Source: DAINBT01 sp036732785 (GTDB lineage: Bacteria > Planctomycetota > Phycisphaerae > Sedimentisphaerales > SM23-30). From it: a stretch of DNA of 31,967 bases. Below, in pieces: positions 1 through 5,579 of the stretch (positions are counted from its first letter, which is position 1; the number at the start of each line of letters is the position of its first letter). The position numbers and the translations under genes were made by a program. The notes beneath the pieces are model-generated. The model was not told the origin of the DNA, did not search any database, and saw nothing but the letters and a program-made list of their open reading frames with translations. The stretch spans positions 1 to 31,967 of the forward strand of contig CAZICK010000043.1 of the NCBI GenBank assembly GCA_964537505.1. The letters are read 5' to 3'.

Positions 1-108
1 GAGGCATTAAGCGAATTGAGGCGTGAATCAGGATCACAGTTCGATCCGAGAATTGTAGCGTTAGCTCATTCCATTGAACTAGCGAACCTGACCAAAAAAA
101 TAGGATGA
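1..108 (+). CDS. C-terminal end of an HD-GYP-like protein (5' end outside window)
   Basis: The first 108 bases are open in frame 1 and end at TGA. The 35 residues contain ELRRESGSQFDPRIV, which matches the closing helix of HD-GYP c-di-GMP phosphodiesterases (typical form: E-[LI]-x-R-x-[SA]-G-[ST]-Q-F-D-P-x-[IV]-V). Proteins with this ending hydrolyse c-di-GMP in the cytoplasm, often downstream of a receiver domain. The metal-binding HD and GYP motifs lie outside the window, so activity cannot be judged. Only 53 bases separate it from the PilZ-sigma gene on the same strand, so co-transcription is plausible. An HDOD or other HD-superfamily tail is the main alternative. Confidence 0.6.
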   Translation, partial: EALSELRRESGSQFDPRIVALAHSIELANLTKKIG

Positions 109-148
109 GGTGTCGAGACAAGACTGTTCGTTGAGAAAATATAAGAAA

Positions 149-156
149 AGAGGTGG
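149..156 (+). promoter_or_regulatory. Shine-Dalgarno that fixes the PilZ-sigma start
   Basis: AGAGGTGG lies five bases upstream of ATG at 162. A GTG at 153 in the same frame sits inside this motif and cannot use it, so ATG 162 is chosen over the longer reading frame. Confidence 0.65.
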
Positions 157-161
157 CAATT

Positions 162-1280
162 ATGCAACTGAATACCTTTGATAATCGTCGCAAAGAAAAA
201 CGACATAACTTTAAAAAAGCTTTGGCCTCTTGGCGCACAGATGCTGCCGGTCCATGGCTGCATGATGCCTCATTACATGATATTTCCACTTCTGGAGTGG
301 GTCTGCTCGTTCCCCGTACGTGCCAGCCAAAGGTAGGTCAAGATATTGAGCTATTCCGTAATAAGAAAGCAAAACAGAAGATGGTTTGCCATGTGTTACG
401 CACGGAACCCTGGATTAACTACAAAACCATGGTGGGTGGTCGAGTGATTTTCACCAGCAACCAGCCTGCAGTTTTGCCACGATCGTCAAGAGTCCTGAAA
501 GCTCGAAAGAAAAGGCAAGATGCTGAAACAAAAACAAATGAACAAGAGAAAACAGACAAGAATGATGATGTTCAGGAGTTCTGGGTACAGTTCCAGAAAG
601 AGCGTTCTACTGAACTGCGCAACCGTTTGGTCGAACATTACCGCCACTTAGTCACGAATAACGCCAAACGAATTTGTGCCAAGTTGCCCAATAGCATAGC
701 CTTCGAGGATCTTGCCAGCGCCGGCATCTTCGGCTTAATAAGCGCCATTGAGGCTTTTGATCAGGATCGCGGAGTCGAATTTTCTACTTATTGTAACCCG
801 AGAATTCGTGGTGCCATACTTGATGAGCTCCGCAGCACGGATTGGGTGCCCCGCCGCATTCGAAACCGAGCTAAGGAATTGAGCAACATCTGTAAGACCC
901 TGGAAGATGAACACGGTTGCCACCCCTCCGATGAAGAAATAGCGGAATGCATGGGTATGACGGGGGATGTACTAATCAAGATAAAGAATGATGCCCGCAG
1001 GATTTCCCTCGCCTCCATGAACGATTCCGAAGTGTTTGAGGACAAACTCAGTGAGAAGCCGTTGAAAACTTTTGAGCGGCGAGATCTCATAAAGGACTTA
1101 ACCAAAGGGCTCAGTAGTCTCGAAAGGTTGGTACTCCAGCTTTATTACTTCGAAGGTATGAACATGAATGAAGTCGGCGCTACCCTTGGCTTGTCCGGGC
1201 CACAAGTTTCCATTATACATTCATCCATTATCGCACGATTGCGGGATATCAGTCAGGACAATGACTTACAGATGGCATAA
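162..1280 (+). CDS. PilZ domain fused to a FliA/WhiG-type sigma factor
   Basis: This 372-residue protein has two parts. Residues 7-97 form a PilZ domain with both c-di-GMP signatures intact: R10-x3-R14 (RKEKR) and D40-x-S-x2-G45 (DISTSG). A charged linker (about 98-137) joins it to a sigma-70 family protein. Region 2 is at about 153-230, with AFEDLASAGIFGLISAIEAF, RGAILDELR and DWVPRRIR, the hallmark of FliA/WhiG/SigB-like group 3 sigmas. Region 3 is at about 240-300. Region 4 is at about 310-366, with LSSLERLVLQLYYFEGMNMN and a helix-turn-helix ending QVSIIHSSIIARLR. Known: PilZ domains bind c-di-GMP dimers, and group 3 sigmas direct RNA polymerase to motility, stress or developmental promoters. 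Inferred: c-di-GMP gates promoter recognition in cis. The frame is continuous with no stop between domains. Two related stand-alone PilZ genes follow. Confidence 0.9.
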   Translation: MQLNTFDNRRKEKRHNFKKALASWRTDAAGPWLHDASLHDISTSGVGLLVPRTCQPKVGQDIELFRNKKAKQKMVCHVLRTEPWINYKTMVGGRVIFTSNQPAVLPRSSRVLKARKKRQDAETKTNEQEKTDKNDDVQEFWVQFQKERSTELRNRLVEHYRHLVTNNAKRICAKLPNSIAFEDLASAGIFGLISAIEAFDQDRGVEFSTYCNPRIRGAILDELRSTDWVPRRIRNRAKELSNICKTLEDEHGCHPSDEEIAECMGMTGDVLIKIKNDARRISLASMNDSEVFEDKLSEKPLKTFERRDLIKDLTKGLSSLERLVLQLYYFEGMNMNEVGATLGLSGPQVSIIHSSIIARLRDISQDNDLQMA

Positions 1281-1430
1281 CATTATGATTATTGTCACCA
1301 CCACTGCTAACTATGAAATGCTTCGCATACGGATTCGTGCAGATTGCTTTGCTAACGCGAATGGACGATCTGAACTGGATAAAACTCAAAATGAAGGCTA
1401 TTCCAAGAAGGCCTGTTGGGAGGTAATACA

Positions 1431-1829
1431 ATGACTAAAAGAGGGAAAATCCTTGACAATCGCCGCCGGCAAGAGCGACATGACTACTTTGATGTTCCGC
1501 TATATTGGCGAAAGGGTTTCAGTAACCACTGGCATCATGCTTCCTTGTATGACGTTTCAGCAACCGGGCTCGGGCTGCTGACACACCGGGCCTGTCGTCT
1601 GAAAGTCGGACAAACGATTGAGTTGTTCTGCAAAGGGGGAGAAAATCGTGTACGCTGTTGTGTGGTTCGCACGGAACCATGGGAGAATAATCAGATCCTG
1701 GTAGGCAGTCGGATTTACTCCGATGGTGATCATCATGCCCTGTTTAAGCGTTCTCCCAAAACTGCCAGTAATCGAAGATGTCCGATCCGCCAGGCAGCAT
1801 ACGTGAATCGGATATCTTCATATGTGTAA
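1431..1829 (+). CDS. stand-alone PilZ domain protein
   Basis: A 132-residue protein consisting essentially of one PilZ domain. It keeps R12-x3-R16 (RRQER) and D41-x-S-x2-G46 (DVSATG), so c-di-GMP binding is expected. It is clearly paralogous to the PilZ half of the preceding sigma fusion: both share DNRR, a W-R pair, GLLxxRxC, VGQxIELF, and V-V/L-R-T-E-P-W with a following NQ/Y-x-x-VG. The start is ATG 1431, preceded by GGGAGGT at 1418-1424; the longer frame start at 1416 overlaps that ribosome-binding site and is rejected. The gene is 150 bases downstream of the sigma fusion. The C-terminal 30 residues are basic and low in recognisable structure. Its role is inferred: a c-di-GMP receptor or adaptor that might compete with, or partner, the PilZ-sigma protein. 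Confidence 0.85.
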   Translation: MTKRGKILDNRRRQERHDYFDVPLYWRKGFSNHWHHASLYDVSATGLGLLTHRACRLKVGQTIELFCKGGENRVRCCVVRTEPWENNQILVGSRIYSDGDHHALFKRSPKTASNRRCPIRQAAYVNRISSYV

Positions 1830-1835
1830 TATTAT

Positions 1836-1864
1836 TAAACTGTCCGGGCGATGAATACAGATAA
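1836..1864 (+). promoter_or_regulatory. weak sigma-28-like promoter candidate before third PilZ gene
   Basis: TAAACTGT at 1836-1843 and ACAGATAA at 1857-1864 resemble the FliA/WhiG elements TAAAGTTT and GCCGATAA (6 of 8 matches each). The gap between TAAA and the -10-like element is 17 bases rather than the usual 15, so the match is imperfect. It is 82 bases upstream of the ATG at 1946. It would make sense as a target of the adjacent sigma factor but could be chance. Confidence 0.2.
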
Positions 1865-1945
1865 ATTATACCTGCTGGTATCGAAACTGAGCTAAGTCAA
1901 GGTTATTTTCACTCAAGATATTGGAGCCAATATTGGAGGAATATC

Positions 1946-2272
1946 ATGTTCTTGAATATTTTCGAAAATGAGAAAGGCCAATTTCAAAGGAATAATCGTC
2001 GGGAAAGTCGCCGCCCCTCTGATAATAAGCCGGTTTTGTGGCGAAAGAGTCTAATCAGCCCTTGGTGTCAAGCCCGATTGCGTGATGTCTCTGAGTTAGG
2101 ACTGGGGCTTATTGTCCCCAAAGAAATGCAGCCCGAGATCGGGCATGAATTTGATATGTATGACAGGGAAACAAAACAGCGAACTCATTGTCACGTTCTC
2201 CGAACCTCGCCTTGGAAAGATAACCAAACTCTGGTAAACAGTCGAATCTCTTACACCGGGCCCTCCTTATGA
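1946..2272 (+). CDS. stand-alone PilZ domain protein, third paralogue
   Basis: A 108-residue PilZ protein with ATG 1946 preceded by TTGGAGGA (1933-1940). The arginine motif is at R18/R19-x3-R22/R23 (RRESRR) and D47-x-S-x2-G52 reads DVSELG, so both c-di-GMP contacts are kept. It shares with the two upstream PilZ domains the W-R-K block, LGLIVP/GLL, and HVLRT-PWKDNQTLV near the end, defining a local subfamily with a conserved R-T-x-P-W-x-x-N motif. It is the most diverged in its N-terminal 15 residues. The domain ends close to the stop, so it has no output domain of its own and probably acts by binding another protein. The spacing of 116 bases from the previous gene leaves room for an independent promoter. 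Confidence 0.82.
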   Translation: MFLNIFENEKGQFQRNNRRESRRPSDNKPVLWRKSLISPWCQARLRDVSELGLGLIVPKEMQPEIGHEFDMYDRETKQRTHCHVLRTSPWKDNQTLVNSRISYTGPSL

Positions 2273-2397
2273 CATAAGTAGCATATGCAAATGTGTCGAT
2301 AAGACTCCATGCAATCAATGCTTTTTGATGAACGGCTATTTGTATCTCTTTGAACAATTTGCCAGGTTGAGACCAACTGCCAAGTAGTCCCGGGCTT

Positions 2398-2453
2398 GGG
2401 GGAACCTGACCCCCCTAAAAATGCGATAGAGCACCATTTGGTGTGCCCTATCG
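2398..2453 (+). other. two consecutive inverted repeats after the PilZ block
   Basis: GGGGG and CCCCC arms (2398-2414) enclose a 7-base loop. They are followed by CGATAGaGCAC paired with GTGTGCcCTATCG (2424-2453), which has one mismatch and a small bulge. No long T tract follows either stem. They could stop transcription leaving the PilZ genes, or be the edge of the decayed mobile element that follows. The rest of 2273-2660 shows no gene I can support. Confidence 0.35.
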
Positions 2454-2668
2454 ATTCTCTAAACCGCAGACTTTTAACCCTGCTCTGACGGAGATATCTA
2501 CCATCAGTCGTCTGGGTCTGCCGCCGGAACTTCGCCGATGTCTGGGTTCGACGAATGTAATCTATACCGATCCCCAATGAGATTGCCCGCCAGGCCGGCA
2601 GCTAAGACATTACGATTTAATATATTACGTTATGCACGATCGGGGAAAATGATACCCCAGGGGTATAA

Positions 2669-2878
2669 TTGCCCAATAGTGGGGTTCGCAGGCATATCCA
2701 TCGCGTGGAACATTGGCGAGATCACAACCTGGTCGTTCGTTGGGTAGCTGCATCACTGCTGGAGATGGAAGCCCGATTTCGTCGGATCATAGGCTATCAG
2801 CAACTGTGGATTCTCGAAGCAAAAGTGAATGAACCGGCCGAAGAGTTAGGCATTGCTAAACACGAACAGGTAGCATAA
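2669..2878 (+). pseudogene. C-terminal remnant of a Mutator/IS256-like transposase
   Basis: The frame ending at TAA 2878 reads RRHIHRVEHWRDHNLVVRW, then AASLLEMEARFRRIIGYQQLW, then LEAKVNEP. This pattern (V-x-x-W-x-D/G-x-x-x-x-R-W, an A-rich helix, E-x-x-F-R-x-I-x-G-Y-x-x-L) is what I recall from the last ~65 residues of Mutator/IS256-type transposases. Nothing matching the DDE catalytic core is found in any frame upstream, and the PilZ genes occupy that space, so only the tail survives. It has no good start codon or ribosome-binding site. The family assignment rests on memory of the C-terminal pattern; an unrelated transposase family is possible. Confidence 0.5.
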
Positions 2879-2958
2879 ACTATGAGCAGATGGAGTAGCC
2901 ATCAAATCTCTAACTACAATCGGAACATCACCAATTAGGGTCTCTGGAGGAAGTGTAC

Positions 2959-3204
2959 ATGACGGAAAGAACACGTCTAGCTATATTACAAATATTGGTG
3001 GCTTACTTTGCCGGCGCCATTACCATGCTGCTGTTTCTGACGCCGGGCAAAGTCAGCCTCAATGACCTACTCGACCGGGAAAACGCGCTCACCTGGCTTG
3101 ATTTTGATCAAGCTGCCGATAAGGTGGAGGAATTCTGTAACTGGGTTTTGGTGCGTCTGGGCCAGGACAAGCAAGACCTCCAGGGTAAATCTAGAAATCA
3201 CTAA
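2959..3204 (+). CDS. small single-helix membrane protein, unknown function
   Basis: An 81-residue protein starting at ATG 2959 with CTGGAGGA at 2945-2952; a GTG six bases earlier in frame has worse spacing. Residues about 8-28 (AILQILVAYFAGAITMLLFL) form one hydrophobic transmembrane segment. A soluble tail rich in Asp, Glu and Leu follows (about 30-70), with a helical WLDFDQAADKVEEF stretch. I do not recognise the family. Its stop overlaps, tail to tail by four bases, the stop of the REC-kinase gene on the other strand, so the two mRNAs are complementary at their 3' ends. The strong ribosome-binding site is the main reason to believe it is a real gene. Confidence 0.55.
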   Translation: MTERTRLAILQILVAYFAGAITMLLFLTPGKVSLNDLLDRENALTWLDFDQAADKVEEFCNWVLVRLGQDKQDLQGKSRNH

Positions 3205-4346
3205 TTAGTTTCATGGTATGTTAACTCTTTATGACTGCCCTGCCGGACGCTTTTCGATAATATGGTAAAATAAAAGGTGCTGCCTCGCCCCCGCCCCTCG
3301 GATTCGACCCAGATCTTCCCGTCATGCAGTTCAACTATCCTTTTGGCAAGAGCTAATCCCAAACCCGTCCCTTGCTTGTTCGGGTCCAATTGGTCAAACA
3401 GCCCAAAGACCTTTTCATGATATCGGGGTTCAATACCCATGCCGTTGTCCCTGACATAAAAGACCGTTTTGTCGCCATCCTGCCTGGCGCCGATCTCAAT
3501 GAGTGGCGAGGGCTGATCACCCATGAACTTAGCGGCATTGTCGATGAGATTTTGCAGCACTTCCCGCAGACGAAGCCGATCACCGCAGACTACGGGCAAG
3601 TCAGGTGAGATTTTAACTTGTACACCTCTGTCATTTATCCTGCCGGCGGCTAATTCAACCGCTTCGTGCGCAATATCCCCCAGGGCCACCTCCTCTGGCA
3701 GGTTGACCAACTTCCCAATCCGGGACAACTCCAGTAGCTCATCCAGCAATTGCTGCATTTTCTCTGCCACCGCGTTGATCCGCGTTATATTGGCTTTCAG
3801 CCGCTCGATATTTCCTTCGGCCGCATCTTTTTCCAACACTCCCAGGAAGCCTCTGATGGTAATCAGAGGGCTTTTCAGATCGTGGGAAACAGTATATGTG
3901 AACCGTTCCAACTCGGCATTTTTGGCTTCCAATTCGGCGATTAATCTCTCTCGTTCCTTTTCTGCTTGGTGTTTCTCAACAGCGCGGGCAATGGTCAGTA
4001 ATAAGGTATCTATCTCATAAGGTTTCTCAACATAGCTATAGGCGCCCAGATTGACCGCTTTGATGGCCGATTCCTGCGAGGCGTGCCCGGTGAGCACGAT
4101 GCGCTCTGTTGCCGGTGAGTGCTTCTGTATCTCGCGCAGCACATCGAGACCCGACATATCGGGCAGCTTCATGTCGATCAAGGCCACGACCGGCGTCTCT
4201 TGTCTGATCCGCTCGATAGCTGTCTTGCCGTCGGAGGCCGTCAAAGGGACATAACCCTTCACCTTGAGAATGTCGGACAGCGTTTTCGTGAGATTTGGAT
4301 CATCATCCACGACCAGAATTACCCGATTTGTGTCCATGTTGCTCAT
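3201..4346 (-). CDS. receiver-histidine kinase hybrid (REC-HisKA-HATPase)
   Basis: This 381-residue cytoplasmic protein has an N-terminal receiver domain (about 8-125): acidic pocket D14-D16, phospho-acceptor D58, T86 and K108. A short coiled coil (about 124-150) leads to a HisKA domain with H155 in SHDLKSPL, then a HATPase_c domain with the N-box NLIDNAAKF, G1 DNGMGIEP and G2 GTGLGLALAKR. It has no membrane segment, so it probably takes phosphate or a partner signal through its receiver and then autophosphorylates. It is the last gene of the signalling operon. Its ATG overlaps the stop of the double-receiver gene (ATGA at 4343-4346), which implies translational coupling; a second ATG three codons in (4337) has better spacing to AAAGGA. 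No DNA-binding output is present. Confidence 0.92.
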   Translation of the reverse strand: MSNMDTNRVILVVDDDPNLTKTLSDILKVKGYVPLTASDGKTAIERIRQETPVVALIDMKLPDMSGLDVLREIQKHSPATERIVLTGHASQESAIKAVNLGAYSYVEKPYEIDTLLLTIARAVEKHQAEKERERLIAELEAKNAELERFTYTVSHDLKSPLITIRGFLGVLEKDAAEGNIERLKANITRINAVAEKMQQLLDELLELSRIGKLVNLPEEVALGDIAHEAVELAAGRINDRGVQVKISPDLPVVCGDRLRLREVLQNLIDNAAKFMGDQPSPLIEIGARQDGDKTVFYVRDNGMGIEPRYHEKVFGLFDQLDPNKQGTGLGLALAKRIVELHDGKIWVESEGRGRGSTFYFTILSKSVRQGSHKELTYHETN

Positions 4347-5170
4347 CCTTTCTCGCCGGGCTTCTTGATGCGCCGGCCCAGGACGCTGGCCAACTTCCTA
4401 CGCCGAATCCCGGCCAGGACATCGAGAAGCTCCTCGATTTCGAAGGGTTTGTAGAGGCACGCGAAGTCGCCGATTTTGAGGCCGGCCTGGATCGCCTCGG
4501 CCATTTCCTGCCGGTAGGCGGTCACCAGGATAATTGGCAGCCGGGGGTAGTGATCCCTGATCTCTCTGATCATCTCCAGGCCGCTCACGCCGCCGAACTT
4601 CATGTCGAGGATCGCCACTTGTTCCTCCGGCATAGGCACCTGCAGTATGTCGGCAGCAGAATCGGTTATCTCGGCGACGTTGAAGCCTCGCGCCTCGAGG
4701 ATGTCATGCAGGGTCTTGCAGAAGTTCCGGTCGTCGTCGATGATCACGATGGCGGACTCTTTGTGCAGGGACGAGAAGAAGTTGAGCATAAGATCAATGT
4801 CCAGGGGCTTGGCCAGCAGGGCGATCCCACCCTCTTCCAGGCCTTTTTTGACCGTTTCGTCCGCGGCATACGCCGTCATGAACACCACGGGCAGTTCAGG
4901 CGCAAGGGCCTTGACGGCCCTGTGCAGCTCGATCCCACTCATATCGGGCATCTTGATGTCCGTCAGCACGCAATCGAACTGGCCCCCGGTTTCCCTCGCG
5001 GCGGCTTTGACCTTCTCCATCGCCTCGGCCCCGGAGTGGGCGGCCTCGGCGCGATAGCCCTTGACCCTGAAAATGTCCGTCAGTGTCTTGGCCATTTGAC
5101 GATCGTCGTCCACTATCAACACACGTACCTTTACGATTGCGGATTGCGGATTTCCGATTGCGGATTTCAT
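4343..5170 (-). CDS. tandem double-receiver response regulator without output domain
   Basis: 275 residues contain two receiver domains: about 15-132 (D21-D23, acceptor D71, T99, K121) and about 139-258 (D145-D147, acceptor D189, T-A near 219, K near 241). Both look competent for phosphorylation. No effector domain follows, so it probably shuttles phosphate or sequesters it between the two kinases on either side in the operon. The start is ATG 5170 with AAGGAG seven bases upstream, overlapping the stop of the four-helix-bundle gene (ATGA). The first 12 residues (MKSAIGNPQSAI) are encoded by the ATTGCGG iteron rather than by receiver sequence, so the native start was probably lost or replaced when the neighbouring cassette arrived. 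Confidence 0.9.
   Translation of the reverse strand: MKSAIGNPQSAIVKVRVLIVDDDRQMAKTLTDIFRVKGYRAEAAHSGAEAMEKVKAAARETGGQFDCVLTDIKMPDMSGIELHRAVKALAPELPVVFMTAYAADETVKKGLEEGGIALLAKPLDIDLMLNFFSSLHKESAIVIIDDDRNFCKTLHDILEARGFNVAEITDSAADILQVPMPEEQVAILDMKFGGVSGLEMIREIRDHYPRLPIILVTAYRQEMAEAIQAGLKIGDFACLYKPFEIEELLDVLAGIRRRKLASVLGRRIKKPGEKG
5135..5167. repeat. ATTGCGG iteron array, downstream flank of four-helix-bundle gene
   Basis: On the + strand, ATTGCGG recurs with a 7-base period (GATTGCGGATTGCGGATTT), then a spacer CC, then GATTGCGGATTT. The array lies in the first codons of the double-receiver gene. It is in inverted orientation relative to the array at 5554-5578. Confidence 0.85.
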
Positions 5171-5522
5171 TTTTTGCTCCTTGCGGTTTTGATTGACGCA
5201 ACTGTGATCGACGGAATCTCGTCTGTCTCCTTCATGAGAGGTCCCACTTTCTCTGCTTTCACCAGGCCCGCTTCAATCAGTATTTCCATCCAATACAAAC
5301 ATTCATCGGCCTCTTTTTCGACAATGCCCATTTTGGCAACAAAATCAGCCTGCGATTTGGCACGACATGCCGCACGATAGTTCGCCCCAACCGAAGTGCC
5401 CGAACGCAAGAGTTGGCGCCCAAGCACCAATCAACGGTTCGTCGATTGGGCAATGATTCAACCAATCGAATCACTCGAATCGCAAACTGCTTCGTCCTCT
5501 GCTTCATCTCTTCCGGATTCAA
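5167..5522 (-). pseudogene. four-helix-bundle protein gene (S23/IVP family), frameshifted
   Basis: Two overlapping frames together give one family member. From TTG 5522 the frame reads NPEEMKQRTKQFAIRVIRLV, then ESLPNRRTVDW. After a one-base slip near 5425-5431, the second frame reads VLGRQLLRSGTSVGANYRAA, then CRAKSQADFVAKMGIVEKEA, then DECLYWMEILIEAGLV to KTARSKK. This is the standard pattern of the four-helix-bundle family known from 23S rRNA intervening-sequence proteins. Restoring one G (GATTGG to GATTGGG) joins the halves into about 118 residues, the normal family length. Homologues form oligomeric bundles; their role is not established. It lies between the kinase and the double-receiver gene and is bracketed by inverted iterons. 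Sequencing error at a short G run is possible, so it may be intact in life. Confidence 0.82.
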
Positions 5523-5553
5523 CTGTTAGCCTCGCTTCCCATTCCTCCTGCAA

Positions 5554-5578
5554 AATCTGCAATCCGCAATCCGCAATC
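5554..5578. repeat. ATTGCGG iteron array, upstream flank of four-helix-bundle gene
   Basis: On the + strand this reads AATCTGC, then AATCCGC twice, then AATC: the reverse complement of the ATTGCGG unit in three or more 7-base steps. It begins immediately after the stop codon of the histidine kinase gene (- strand). Confidence 0.85.
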
Positions 5579-5579
5579 A

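Noticed and set aside
1281..1430. c-di-GMP riboswitch (GEMM) upstream of the PilZ genes
   Set aside because: I looked for the conserved GEMM core and tetraloop-receptor sequences in this and the 1830-1945 gap and found none.
4295..5380. 361-codon open frame on the + strand
   Set aside because: It is the antisense shadow of the double-receiver and four-helix-bundle genes on the - strand; the translation is rich in His, Arg and Pro and matches no fold, and it has no ribosome-binding site.
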